Positions 20,911-33,200 of a DNA stretch of 64,000 bases are shown piece by piece. The stretch comes from Aplidium turbinatum (Eukaryota; Chordata; Ascidiacea; Aplousobranchia; Polyclinidae), in contig OU964918.1 of assembly GCA_918807975.1 (NCBI GenBank), forward strand, positions 1,736,001 through 1,800,000, given 5' to 3'. Made by a program: the position numbers and the translations under genes. A model generated the notes under the pieces. That model worked only from the letters and a program-made list of their open reading frames with translations. It had not been told where the DNA came from and ran no database searches. Position 1 is the first letter of the stretch; every line of letters begins with the position of its first letter.

Positions 20911-23900
20911 TTAACCCTTTGCTTTTCAACGTTTTTTTGGAAGTTAACTGCTCAAGGGGGGGCCTTTTTTGGATCAAATTCAATCAGCTGTTACGTGTTA
21001 TCTGCTGATGCTATTTCAACAAAAGTTGCACTGGTGTGAAAAAAAATCATTTGTCTATAAGTTTGAAAAGTCATTATTTTAAAATTTTGTATGTTAAACT
21101 TGATATTTCAATTTTTGCAAAGGTACCCAAAAACGACAATTTTGATTTATCTTGCCGCTATTTAATTACCGTGCTAATCCGATTTCATGCAAAGTTCTGA
21201 AAAACAATGAGCTCGATCGAACGCACGAAGTGTGTGTGCGGTGTGCCAAATCATTGCATTGATAAAGATTTACTTACGACTTGCGAGCAAATCTTATTGT
21301 AAGCTACTCATTGATTCTAAAATAGTTACAATCAGAGTAATATTGTTACACGAATTTGAAAAAAAACAAAACTGCGTTTGTTGTCTTACATTTTCGTCCT
21401 AAACTAATGCATTCCCAAACTCATGGCTAGCTTCTAGTTTTATGGAACCAAATTTCTCATAAGTAACACCTTAGCCTGCTTGAATAGCTGTTTACACCTT
21501 CGTTTGTGTATTTTAGGTCTACAATTGAGTTTGTAGTATGAATATTTTTAGTAGAGAGAAGACAATTGAACAAGTTGTTGAAATTATCTGAAATTTCTAA
21601 GTTCAAATTAGGTGCCTTTGAAATAGTGGATTTGTGTCAAGTCGCATCACAAATATCATGCAAGCTACATCATAAGTCATTTCGCTTACGGGTGTTTATA
21701 AACATGACTCATAAATTACATCCACCAACAATACAGCATTTACATCAACAAAGCTAAGTTCGAAGCTAAACTTTTTATTGAAGATTGTGTCAATCAATTT
21801 GAAATAACATTTTTAGTCCGCCAGCGTCGAAACAATGCAACAGCGAATTGAGGAACATGCGTAAACAAAGGAAATGTGAAATAACCCACAGTCAGCAAAG
21901 CTACATAAATTTAACGTTTACAAATGTTGAATCAATGTAAAAGGAATGGATTGCTGACTGGGTCGTCATTGTTTGAAGCACAAAAAATACGCGTAAATGC
22001 GACAACATCAGCAAGGCAGCGATTATGTTTCTGGCCAAAAAAAAATTAACTTTTGAATTCAAAGATAAAAATGATTATAACGAAGCTTCAAAGTTTGTCG
22101 TAAAAAATATTGCAGAGATACAATAAACATAATCATTTTGTGCCAGATTGTGAGAAGACTTCCTAGATTCTTTCCAAACATTTGCAGGATTGCAAATTAT
22201 TTTTTATAACTTTATATTGCCAAAAAATGGCTTCTTTGTTGAAACAACGTGGCTACAATTCTATAAAAAATTCTTAGGCCTACTACATTGAAGTAATGAA
22301 ATTTTTTTTGTGATTTTGCTGATGACGTTTTACAATATCCGAGAAGTAAAAAATAATAATGATGAATTATTTTACAAAACCGTGGTTTGCAAGCGCTTCA
22401 CAAAAAATTGTTGGGGGAAAATTTACCATTAGACGTAAAACGTTTGTAAAAGAAAATTGTCGGTTTACGTATTTATAATGTTTATTGCCCTGTTCGAATT
22501 ATAAACTGCCTGTATTGTCTACCTTTGTGGTTGCCGGCCAGCTTAGAGCAGCATGCAAACTACGCGTTTATGGTATTTGCATCGTGTTATGATTCTCGAA
22601 AATTTCCCACAAGGTCTTTATTTTTATCGTGACATTTTTGTGCCTTTTCTGTTCTAAACTTGAAGTCATTGTGCAGCACAATCCACATCGGTTTTTAGAC
22701 TCAGTCTTCATTGAAAATCTTTTGTGTGGTGCATCATTTCAAGTAGTGTCTTCCCCTAAGCTGTTACACAAACCGCCCAGAACCAGGTTGATTATTATGT
22801 ATCTTACAGCCGTTGAGAGCCCGTTATTGTATGTGTGGAATTATTACTGAAGATGTCTGACTACATTCATGCCAAAGTCGAGCAAATTCTGCTTTCGGGA
22901 TCCTTGCCGTTATTTACGGTATTTTTTGTTGATAAGTTTAGGAAGCATTTTTCAAAGATAAATGAAGACATCGGTATTGTTCGTCACTTAGATTTAGTTT
23001 TCTCAGCATTGTTTATTCATTCTTTGATCCACTAATTTGTCCCACTTTTGGTATAGCCTAATCGGATCGTTTATAAATGGCAGGTCTTCACAATAGCCGG
23101 CCTCTTATACATTGGCGCAACGTATTCAGATGTTGAATCAATGATGAAAAAAGCTGATTTGTTGTTTGTCTGATGTGACGCCTAGCTTTATGCCTCTTCT
23201 ACATTACAAAATATTTAGTAATGTAGATGAGGCATTATCATCTTCATTTTGCGCTCTTTAGAACAACACACAGTGCACTGTGAAACAAAAATGCAGGACA
23301 AAACAACAAGTAGGCGACATAAAGCAGGGAAGGGACATATTGTAGCCATCGAGTTAGCTGCTACGTGTAAATGGAGCCTATCTCATAATTTTGAATGTAT
23401 CTCACAATTACTGCTTGCAAAAACGCCATTTCTTCGGCCTCTCCCAAAAGCATTTGCAGTGATACATTTCCTCAATTGCAAGTTTTGTCAATGAGAGCAT
23501 TTCCATAGAACGTTTATTTCGAAACCAGGTTTTCGTGCATTTACCCAAGAGAAGATTTCTTATTGTAACGTTTTTTATTCGTCAATGAATATTATCTGCT
23601 TGAAACAACTGTTTTGAATAGTTTGTGGCCTACATAGCCTACTATATTGATCGTGGATTGCTATTCTTCTTTGTAGAGCTGATAACGCAAAAAACGTTTG
23701 CTATTATTGTTTCTAATTAACAGCTTTGTGATCACTGGCTTTTCTTTTGTGGCATAAGAAATAACGCGCTTTGTATTATTGAGGTCAAACCAAACAAAGG
23801 AAACCAAGAGGATGTTTCTCTCTGCTCGCGCATATCGATGCACGAAGCAATTATGAGCTTATGGCTTGTTATCGCAATGTAATCCATTTCACGCTTTGCT

Positions 23901-24116
23901 GGAAGTGAGCTAGAAATAGCAAAAATTCACCAAAATCTTGAATTTACAAGAAAACTACACAACTTTTAGCATTAAATTTAATATCATCAGATCCGCCTGG
24001 CAATTTTAGGAAAAGTCAAGAAAAACCAAGTGCATGGCGTTACTGTGCTTCAAATAATCAAAGGAAATATGAGGGGGGGGCCAAATCTGGCCTCCCTTTG
24101 AGGAGCAAAGTGTTAA
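20911..24116. mobile_element. piggyBac-type element, TTAA target, CCCTTTGC ends
   Basis: TTAA at 20911-20914 and 24113-24116. The ends ccctttgcttttcaa and (inverse) cactttgctcctcaa match the piggyBac style. G-rich/C-rich blocks (gggggggcc, ggggggggcc) follow at both ends. About 3.2 kb, inserted in the BEL pol region between the RT and RNase H parts. No transposase is recognisable, so it is non-autonomous or fully decayed. Confidence 0.82.
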
Positions 24117-27100
24117 CAACACTATCAGGGATCTCATCGTCCCAATCAAGTTTATCGATGGCTAGTTGTTGAAGGATCAAACGTGCCTTTACAAAAAATG
24201 GGGCACAAAACCCAAGTGGGTCAAAGTTTTGTCCCAGCTGACTAAGCATAGTTCTACGTGTGTACTTAACCAGGGGTTCTAGAGAGCATTTAATGAGTAA
24301 CTCATCAGACTCTGTTTGCCACACACAGCCCAAAGTCTTGGCAGACGGTAAATACGTCCCGTCCGCATGTAAATCAAGGTCGCGGATAGCAGGCGCCAGG
24401 GACTCACTGGTCAGTCCAGCTAAAATATCCATAGCGCTTCTGTTAGCACTCCACTTTACTAGTTTAAAGCCACGACTATGAAATAATTCTATTGATTCAT
24501 CTGCGATTTTCTTTGCGTCTTCCAAGCAATTAACTGAAAAGATAAAGTCATCCATGTACATATTCTGCAGAACGTTACTTAAAGTCAGCTTACCTGCCTC
24601 ATTGGGATTCTGCTTAGCCATCTTCTTGAAGGCTAAACAGGCTACATACGGGCTGCTTTTCACACCCCAAGGGTGGACACAAAAACGAAATGGGACTAGT
24701 TTGACGTTTTCTATGTCATCTTGGTCAAACCAGAGTATTCGAAAGAGATTCCTCTGCCTCGCAGGCAGTCTTATCTGAAAGAAACATTTTGTAACATCGG
24801 CCATCAAGGCAAATTTCCCTAACCTGAACCTAGTTAGCACATGTAGCAACGGGTTCAAAAGATCCGGGCCAGACATAATTACGTCATTTACACACACGCC
24901 GTTAAATTCGGACTTCCCATCATATACAATGCGCTTCTTAGATTGCGAAGTGACAAAATATGGCAGATACCATGTACAACCCGTAGCGTGAGTTGCACTC
25001 AAGTCGTCCTCTATACTCTCGATATAGCCATTCGACTGCAAGTCTTTCATCGTATCGGTTAGATATTCACAAAGGTCGGGTTGTTTCAAAGCCTTTTTCC
25101 GAAGTGCCGCGGCCCTGTCTACCGCCAGCTTATAATTGTTAGGTAAGTTGATGTTACTCATCAAAGGGACGGGGATTTCAAATTGTTCCCCTTCTAACTT
25201 AATATTTGGTTCGACTTGTTGAGTTGCAATCACATCATTACGAGATAACTGAGGTAATTCGTCATTTATCGAGATTTCCCTAATCACCTCTTTCAGGTCA
25301 TTAATTTCCTGATTTTTTGTTTTATTTTCAGATCTGAGGTAAGATATCACATCACATTCTAAAGCCAGACTGGTTTTACCAACTTTTGTAACGCTCGCCT
25401 CTATGGGCGATCTTCCCCCACAGGCCAGCCAACCAAGAGGAGTAAGAATTGCGTGTGGGTCAGTAACATTTCCTCCTGGGCGCTCCTCGTGGACCAACAT
25501 GAGATGAGCATTGTCGTTACCTATAAGTACGTCGACCGTGTCCATTTTGTCTAAGGAAAAAATCTCTACATCATCAAAATTCCGATAGTCACTCACGTTC
25601 TGTCTGTGTGGCAGTGCGTGAACATCATCACCCCAAGGGGGGTTGACTACTGATGTAATGCCGTTAAACAATTCTCCAGTGCTTAATGACTGGATGCTAA
25701 ACTCTACTAAATCGGCATTGGTTGCTCTCTTCCCAATCATTGTATCCATATTAAACGATACATTGTCGAAAGGAGATAAACCCAGGTCTCGGACTAATTT
25801 ACTTGACACAAAGGTTAGTTGAGATCCTGGGTCATGTTGACAGTAAACTAACTTCGGCTGTCCGTTGATAGGATTGACAATCCGGGCGGCAGTCACACGA
25901 TTCCAGGCCGCCTTGACATTCCGGATACAGACGCTACGTACCTCTAAGTTGTTGTTGCGTCCAGGTGCCTGATTTCTATTGCCATTGTAGTGTACTTTTG
26001 TAGAAGAATTACACTGAGGTACCAACTTATAAAGTTGATGTAAGAGGAAATGATGCTTTTCAACTCGATCATCTCTGCATTCACGACAAGTATTACGGTA
26101 GGTACAGTCATCAACAATATGGTTACTACTCAAGCAATTCAAACATCTTTTAGCCTTAATGATCAGGTTCTTCCGTTCTACAAGAGACATGTTTAAGAAT
26201 CTAGTACATTGTGATAAACGGTGATGTTCTTCAGCACCATTCACTGAACAAAAAAGACAAGGGCGTGTTGTAGAGGAATATTTACTGTTACTAAATACCT
26301 TTGCTGAAGTTTGCCTCACTGGGCATGCAGATGATTTCTTGTACGTCATTTTGGCTCCCGAAGTGTCAGAATCACCTAGCAACAATATGGCGAAGTCGGA
26401 AGATAGACATGTTTCTTCCCGTACTACAAAATCAAGTAAATTGTGAAACTCAGGTTCGTTAGTACTGCCATGTTGCTCAAACAGAAAGTCTAAAAATTTC
26501 GATCGTGTTGCCAGTGGCAGTCGTTTCGCTAGGTCTAATACAAACCGTCCTTCCAACTTGTCGCGTTGGTCATGTGCCTGAGCGTAAAGCAAACATTGTG
26601 ATAATTGATCTTTGTAATCTTTCCACATAGAAGCCGACACCGATGGCCACTTAGGTCCGTAACGATACTTCCTGACTTCCGGTTCCGCATAAAAGCCACC
26701 ACGTACTCCAAAGCGTTGTGATAGCCGTTCTAGAGACATTTTAATCCTAGCCTCAGGAGGCAAACCTGGGGTATCAGAAACAAGATTAGCTATAGTTTGC
26801 GCCGCCGTTCCGACACACGCAGCTTGCAGTAAAGTTAGGCAAGATTCTTGGAAGGGGCAGCTTTTCATTAAAGCAGTGATGCGATTTTTGAAAAATATGA
26901 AGGGCATATTCTCCCCATTATAAGCAATCAAAGTAGCTCTATCGAGATAGGCCCTACAGTTTTGATATTGAAAAAATGAATCTTGTTGTGTACAATTAAT
27001 TTCAGACTCCCTGGGTGGCCGAGAATCATAAATGTTAGAGCGACCAGTACTTACGTGCCTTGGGATTACTTGTGGGTTGTGAGAATGGTTCATACCAAAG

Positions 27101-27911
27101 TTCTGAGTTCCTGTCGTCTGGCACCCATACGTGTCCCTAAAGTTAGACTCAGGCACATAAGGCTCCGGGGATCGAGAGACCGCTGGGGTTTCATCAAGAA
27201 GTAGGGCTTCCCAGGTTAAATTATCGTTCCTATTCAAATTCGACTCGGTGGGGTCATCTCTAGCGGCCCCAAAGCTTACATGTCTTTTAAATTCCGGGTA
27301 CGTGGGGTCATCTCTAGCGGCCCCAAAGCTTCCACGTCTCTTAAATTCCGGATACGTGGAGTCATCAAAGGGAACGTTAGTATTCATATTAGTGCTAGAC
27401 TCGGGAAACGATCGGTGATCTTCACCCAAGCCAGTAGTGACATTTAATTTAATTTGCTGTTTCTTGAATTCAGACTCGGCACTTAAGTTTTGAATGGCTA
27501 GGTTAGATCTTATCTCTTCCTTTTTCAATTCATTCCTAGCTATCAGGGCATTAATTTCTCTTTGTTTATTAAATTCTATAAGGCTTCAGAGTGCCCTGCA
27601 ACGGGGTCAAAGTTTCGAGGCTGTAGTTTAAGTCGGGATTCGTAAGCAGCCGGATGGGATTGAGTTTCGATCTTAGCTTTAAGCCGAGTTGTCATGGGAT
27701 GAGACCCCTTTTTATATGTGTAGTTAACCTCAGGAACTGTCTCATCACACTCTTTAGTCAAGTTAACGATCGGTGGGTGGGTGGCCATCAACACATCACC
27801 ATGATCACCAATTCCAACATTTAGGCCCTCAAAGATACAGCTAGATATGGGCGACGAAGACATTCGCCTAACAATTACTGTACATATAAGACAAACGTTG
27901 CGTTTTCGCAA
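24117..27911 (-). pseudogene. BEL/Pao gag, protease and reverse transcriptase region
   Basis: Minus strand. The gag part has DUF1759-like text (GENMPFIFFKNRITALM) and zinc knuckles (CLFC..., CLNCLSSNHIVDDC, CRECRDDRVEKHH). The protease part has VYCQHDPGSQLTFVSS, and the reverse transcriptase has LMADVTKCFFQIRL and the catalytic NMYMDDFIFSV. Most of the segment is one very long open frame of more than 1,100 codons. The family is BEL/Pao. Its 5' end touches a piggyBac-associated palindrome near 27890. Confidence 0.93.
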
Positions 27912-29860
27912 CAGACAAGTAGGTGACGCTTTTTTCTATTTCTAGATCGAACTGCTTGAGATTTTGCGGTCAGTCCAGTTTCATTAGTTAGTTTAGTGTT
28001 GTAAGAGTCAGAAACAAGTTAGCTTATCTGTTTATTAGCCTTACTGAAGTTTTAACATAGTTCTGAATTTCGACAATTTTTTGGAATACGATGGCTGCAA
28101 GAAATATTAGGTAAGTTGCATTTTTATACGACGAATTTACATTTTTTTTTTAGTGTGTATTTTAATTTAATGTATTAGGTATTGCTTGGTTCACTTATAT
28201 AAAATCTAGCTGTATTCTAAGTAGAAGTGTTTTCGAGTTCAAAATGCGTGGCAATTTTTGTTGCGTTTTCGCAACGTTTGTCATCACAGATGCGCTGAAC
28301 GATGCGTTTTCGCAACGTTTGTCATACCGTGAGCTTTCGATGTGCGACCGCTCTGCATTTTATTATGGATTGATTGCTGTTGATAATGAAATATGCTAAT
28401 CTGTAAATAAAGTTTTCTTTACAAACTATAATCTGACCCAACTCAATCCATCTGTTATTTGTCTTTGAATGTTTCATAACATATTACATTAGTTTCGTAC
28501 ATAATTACAGTAGGCCTATAACGAAAATCTCATGCAAAAATATTTAACCGCTATCCAAGTTAGAATTCATTTGTAAATTAAGAATTAGTGCTAGGTCCAG
28601 TAATAAGTACCTAGCACTGAGCCAGTTGAACACTTTCTTTTAAATTAAGAATTATATATTAATTATTAAAATTCTACAATGTGCTTCAAAGATCTGTTGA
28701 ACGTTGTCAAGTAATACCTCACAAGCCCGACTTATCTTTCACATCATAACAATTTTTCAGTGTTACAGGAAATTTTATGTGCTAACTGTTGGCCTTATTT
28801 AGTGATTGTTGTCGAAAGCAAATTACATTGTTGTTCTACTTTTCTAACTCTAGTTTTCCCACACGTGTGGTTAATTATTTTTGTCTCTATTGTTAGGAAA
28901 AAGAGATTGGATGAAGTGTTGGAATAACTTGAAAGGTCTCTGACAAAGAAAGTTCTGAAGAAGAAAATGATGATAACATCACTGTCGTTCAAAGGTCTGA
29001 AAAATTTAGAGTGTTTATCGCTCCACCGGATAATGGAAATATCACTGATGAAGATTCAGGTGACGAAGAAAATGTGCAGCTGGGCCATTTACCGCGTGAT
29101 CAGCTTACGGCTGAAGCTATGGTGGCAAGGCCCCACCCCTTCAGTCTCACAATACAGGATAAATATTCGAGGCAAGAAATGGTACTTTTCAATCCTCTCC
29201 TACATGTTGAATGTATGTGTGAACAACGCTTGGTTGTTTGCGAGTGAAGGTGGTTACAGCAGCCAAGACATGCTGACCTTTACCAGATCACTGGTACAAA
29301 TCTGGCTTGAAAAATATGGAGTCCCTCTGCAAAAAACAGGAAGACAACGGTCGCTAACAAATGCGATCATTGCAGAGATGCGGTTTGATCAAATTGCTCA
29401 TGATATCGTTCCCAGTGAACCCAAAAGCTGCCGAAGATGCAGACAATGCCAGAGCCAAACAGTATACGTCTGCAAAAACTGCGATGTTCCTTTACATTTG
29501 AAATGCTCTCAACATTACCACTAACAGTGAATAGGTTTTTACGAATGAGTACATGATAATGTAACCGTTTTTCCAGCAATAAATCTTGCAAACTGCCTAG
29601 CTGACTTAGTGTATAAATATTACAATATTTCAGAAAAAACACGGCAGACAGATCATAAACTGATATGCATACAACTAAACGGATGAAGATAATAGCTAGG
29701 AAGATCAAGAGATTAGACAGACACAGCCTACATATAATATTATGTTTTAAGTCTGTACGAATCAATTGCGGCAACAGCAATAGTATGCGTGGTGACAAAC
29801 GATGCGTTTTCGCAACATCCACTGCCGGCGGGATGACAAACGATGCGTTTTCGCAACGTT
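27889..29860 (+). mobile_element. piggyBac deletion derivative with palindromic end motifs
   Basis: The palindromic motif gacaaacgttgcg-ttttcgcaac occurs at 27889, about 28258 and 28296 on one side and about 29790 and 29834 on the other, in mirrored arrangement (gttttcgcaacgtttgtcat against gacaaacgatgcgttttcg). Between them is a transposase lacking its catalytic core. The exact TTAA borders were not fixed. It sits between BEL gag and the candidate 5' terminal repeat. Confidence 0.6.
28943..29524 (+). pseudogene. piggyBac transposase, N- and C-terminal parts only
   Basis: The N-terminal part reads VFIAPPDNGNITDEDSGDEE and LPRDQLTAEAMV, the usual acidic start of PGBD-type transposases. It is followed after a short stretch, in another frame, by the C-terminal part WLFASEGGYSSQDMLTFTRS and the cysteine-rich end CRRCRQCQSQTVYVCKNC ... 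CSQHYH. The central DDD catalytic domain (roughly 400 residues in the family) is missing. It is an internally deleted copy that could only have moved in trans. Confidence 0.85.
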
Positions 29861-30323
29861 CGATTTTTGCAAATATTTCAATAAATCAACGAAACATAAC
29901 ATTTTTTTTGGCAATTATCATCCCTTTACACACTATTAAAGATGATATGTGACTTTCACGAATTTTTAAGCATCTTTATTTTTCATGTCTTAAATGGGTT
30001 AAAGAATTACAGTACAATACTACAATTAGTTACCGGCTAAAGAAATACAATATAATACAACACTACGATTAATTACTCAATTGAGAAAAGTTCGGAACTA
30101 CCTTGCATGCCAAGAGTTCGTTTGTTCTTTGTTTCCTCTGAAGCTTCTTTATTTATTCCCTTTATGATTGAATTCTTTCACATTAGGTTTCTTTTCTTCT
30201 TTCTTCTGATGTTGCAAAGTTAGATTAATTTGATGGTCTTTGAAGTACTATTTTTAATTTAGTTCGTCCCTCTAAGTTGTTTACAGAGACTTAAATTTAG
30301 AGAGCTTGTAACATAAGTTTCCC

Positions 30324-30537
30324 TATCCTTTCTAAGACTTCTTTTAACACGCAATTTTTGAAGTTGATTTGATTTTCTTATTAAAGGATTAAAAATAGTC
30401 TGGAATGGAATGGAATGATTGAAAGTAAAGTGAACAGTGCTGGCTCTACCTTTGAGAAGGCGCCTTCCCGTAGGTAAAGCACTAACAAATCAGAAGACCG
30501 TGCGTAGAAAAAATTATTCAAATGAGCCTCGGGAACA
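30324..30537 (-). repeat. Candidate long terminal repeat (gag side)
   Basis: Near-identical to 15053-15321 except for a short indel. A 30-bp sequence (starting ataggtaaatgtg, 30538) follows it and has a related copy before the other repeat (15021-15050). Confidence 0.5.
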
Positions 30538-30739
30538 ATAGGTAAATGTGTGAAATGCTCTATTTGCAAAAGTTCTAGTGAAAAAATATCACAGCTACTA
30601 AAACATTATCAAAAGTTAGGAAAACTCAAGAAGTATGACCAAGCAAATCTCAAAAACGCCAAAAACATTAAGCGCAAAAACTCAAAACCGGTCAAAAATG
30701 ACCGGTCAGGGCTTCTAGTGTTTAGGCTAGCCGTACATA

Positions 30740-30789
30740 ACAGCGTGGCGGGCCACATGCGCCCGCGTGCCGCCAGTTGGTGAACCCTG
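30740..30789. mobile_element. Solo hAT (Charlie-like) end
   Basis: The sequence ending gccagttggtgaaccctg is the inverse of CAGGGTTCACCAACTGGC, followed inside by GC-rich cgcgggcgcatgtggccc, the usual Charlie-type terminus. No partner found. Confidence 0.55.
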
Positions 30790-32199
30790 GTTTACAATAT
30801 ACAATCAATTTGAAAGAATCCGATAACACGAGTTATCTTTGATGCCTTAAAAGTTTAAAATAATTCAATTGTAGAAGTACTGGCACCAGTTTATGACTAT
30901 GACAAATGTAAGAGAGTTAATTAGATTTGTTTATTCCCTGGCATTACAGACAAAGTAAAAAGTATAAGTATTTTCTGTAATCCAATCAGACCGTCAAGTT
31001 TCCAAATAGGAAAGTTTTTTTTCCCTTGCACAACTTTATATTCACAAAAATGATGTTACAGAACCTGCTATGTCAAGTCAGACTGCATTATTTTGTAGAA
31101 GTAAATAACAAGAAAGGCTTTCGTTGTTGTTGTTTCGTCATTGTTTGGATGGCTGCATATTGTTGAAATCTAGCCTAGAGTTCCACTTAATATCGCAAAG
31201 ATCACCTCATTTTTATTACAAAACTGGACCATGCATCTGTTTACTTCACTGTCGCTTGTTTCATCTGCTTTGTGAGACCTTTGTTGTTACTAAAGACAGT
31301 GCCAACATTGTAATCCTCATTTCAAATAGGTCTGGTTACTGAGGCGTTTATTCGAGCACCGGGCAGTTGTTTTCGATTAACTATTTATTATCGATTTTTA
31401 GTTTTCATTGTGCAAACCTCAGTCTCGTCTACGATTATTAATTACGTATACTATTTGAATTATAAACACGTCAAAATCGACACCGCGGGAGATTTCTTGA
31501 TAACTATTGATCTGGTATTGCAACAGGTTAGCTTTAGCACAGTTGTCCGAGTGCACTGGCTAAATCGTTACTTCATGATGTTTCTAACTTCATGATGTTT
31601 CATCCGCTATGCGATAACCATCGTTATACCAATTGCCGCCGGTGTGTAGCGGACAGAATTTATAGCAATGCGACAGATGCTTGACAAATAATTCAGCTTC
31701 TTGCAGACCAGATGAGGTGAAAATCTGACAGAAGCTGATTCTTGACCGAATACTCTTGTGGCTTGAAGTTGTTCTATACAGATCACATGATTCGTGATGC
31801 ATTGATGAACAAATAGCCAAAGATGAGATTTGATGGTAAGCTCTAGGGTTGAAAAGCTAACAAGATACTTTCAAGTCCTTGGAGTTGACAGATACTCTCA
31901 AACAATCGTCAACTTCTGCTTGTTTTGTAAATGATATTTTTTTATGGAATCAATTAATTTGAAAAACTTTAACAAAGAAGAAAAAGCTGAAAAAATTAAA
32001 AAAATAGCATCATTACGGCAAAACAATAGTTTCTTTTTCCATTTCACTAGTACGAAGTAAAGCTTGCTCTTTCAAAAACCCGCCATGAGTGGGAAAATGG
32101 GACTTCCCACCGTAAATTTGTTTATCGTACTAAAAATGTATATTATTTTTTTTGTAATAAAAGTTATTGTGTGAAGCTTTTATTGTCGTTAACATGTCT
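30790..32199. other. No gene recognised
   Basis: AT-rich. A 76-codon minus-strand frame (31590-31820) with several cysteines has no recognisable domain. Confidence 0.45.
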
Positions 32200-32579
32200 C
32201 ATGGCCACCTGGAGATGCGGCCTGATTTGTCACATTTTGCAGATTTTGATTACAACTACTGCTAGTGTTTGACTGACATTTGCTGAGATTTTTTTTACTT
32301 TTTGCTGTCTCCTAATGATATAAAAAGCATTTTGTTGCCTTGGGGAAGCAGTAGCAAATGAGAAAAAGTAAGTTGAAAAACGCTCAATCAGACTGTTGAA
32401 ATTATTCAGCATCACTATATTTTACTTTTCAGATGCCGCAAAACGTTATCAGGAATAGCTGTTATTGAAAAATTAACGGTCTGACTAAAATCTTCGAAAT
32501 CAAATTATCTTTACTTTTCATTATCTGAGGATGTTAAAATCCATTAACCCAGTAAACATTGATTGTTGGGGCAACATTG

Positions 32580-33200
32580 GCAAGAAGTTGGCCGCAACAT
32601 TGGCAAGATGCAGACGCCAACGTTGGCAAGATGTTTTATGCACCATTTGGATGCATCTGGCCAGCGTTGGCGTCTGCATCTTGCCACCGTTGGCTTCTGC
32701 ATCTTGCCAACATTGGATTATGCATCTTGCCAACGCTGGCTTCTGCATCTTGCCAACATTAGCTTTTGCATCTGGCCAACGTTGGCAAAATGTTTTATTC
32801 ACCATTTTGATGCATCTGGCCAGCGTTGGCATCTGCATCTTGCCAACGTTGGCGTCTGCATCTTGCCAACATTGGCAAAATGTTTTATGCACCATTTGGA
32901 TGCATCTGGCCGGCGTTGGCGTCTGCATCTTGCCAACGCTGGCTTCTGCATCTTGCCAACGTTGGCTTCTGCATCTTGCCAACGTTGGCAAAATGTTTTA
33001 TGCACCATTTGGATGCATCTGGCCAGCGTTGGCGTCTGCATCTTGCCACCGTTGGCGTCTGCATCTAGCCAACGTCGACTTCTGCATGTAGCCAACGTTG
33101 GCAAAATGTTTTATGCACCAGTTTGCTTCATCTTGCCAATGTTGGCATCTGTATCTGGCCAACGTTGCCAAGATGGCTTGTGCACCATTTTGCTTCATCT
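32580..33200. repeat. Array of GCCAACGTTGGC palindromes
   Basis: Repeats of tctgcatcttgccaacgttg (20-22 bp) grouped into longer units of about 110-130 bp that include aaaatgttttatgcaccatt. It is open in several frames on both strands, which reflects repetition and not coding. Confidence 0.93.

Larger units (their letters stand above)
15053..30537 (-). mobile_element. BEL/Pao LTR-retroelement fossil (minus strand), nested insertions
   Basis: Parts in 5'-3' order on the minus strand: gag with zinc knuckles, protease, reverse transcriptase, RNase H, integrase. Candidate end repeats lie at 30324-30537 and 15053-15321 (start TGTT, end ACA on the minus strand). Three DNA transposons are inserted: 17669-20217, 20911-24116, and a piggyBac derivative near 27.9-29.9 kb. 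Without them the length is about 7.5 kb, usual for BEL/Pao. Apart from the insertions the coding parts are largely open, so it looks fairly young, with few other breaks. No primer-binding site was recognised, so the end repeats are tentative. Confidence 0.8.
14795..30724. mobile_element. Outer piggyBac-type element holding the BEL/Pao nest
   Basis: The left end ttaacactagaagccctga (14795) has an inverted partner tcagggcttctagtgttta ending at 30724. The left target is TTAA and the right is TTTA (one change). Subterminal ggtcaaaaatgaccgg-like palindromes at both ends are usual for piggyBac elements. Just inside the right end a plus-strand frame (30538 on) reads GKCVKCSICKS, like the start of a piggyBac cysteine-rich tail. 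The related phrase GRCVKCSVC appears at 15021. An alternative reading is a 243-bp TTAA-flanked MITE at 14795-15037 plus an independent right end. Confidence 0.5.

Noticed and set aside
32580-33200. CRISPR-like array
   Set aside because: Units are palindromic and uneven, without unique spacers; the genome is eukaryotic.
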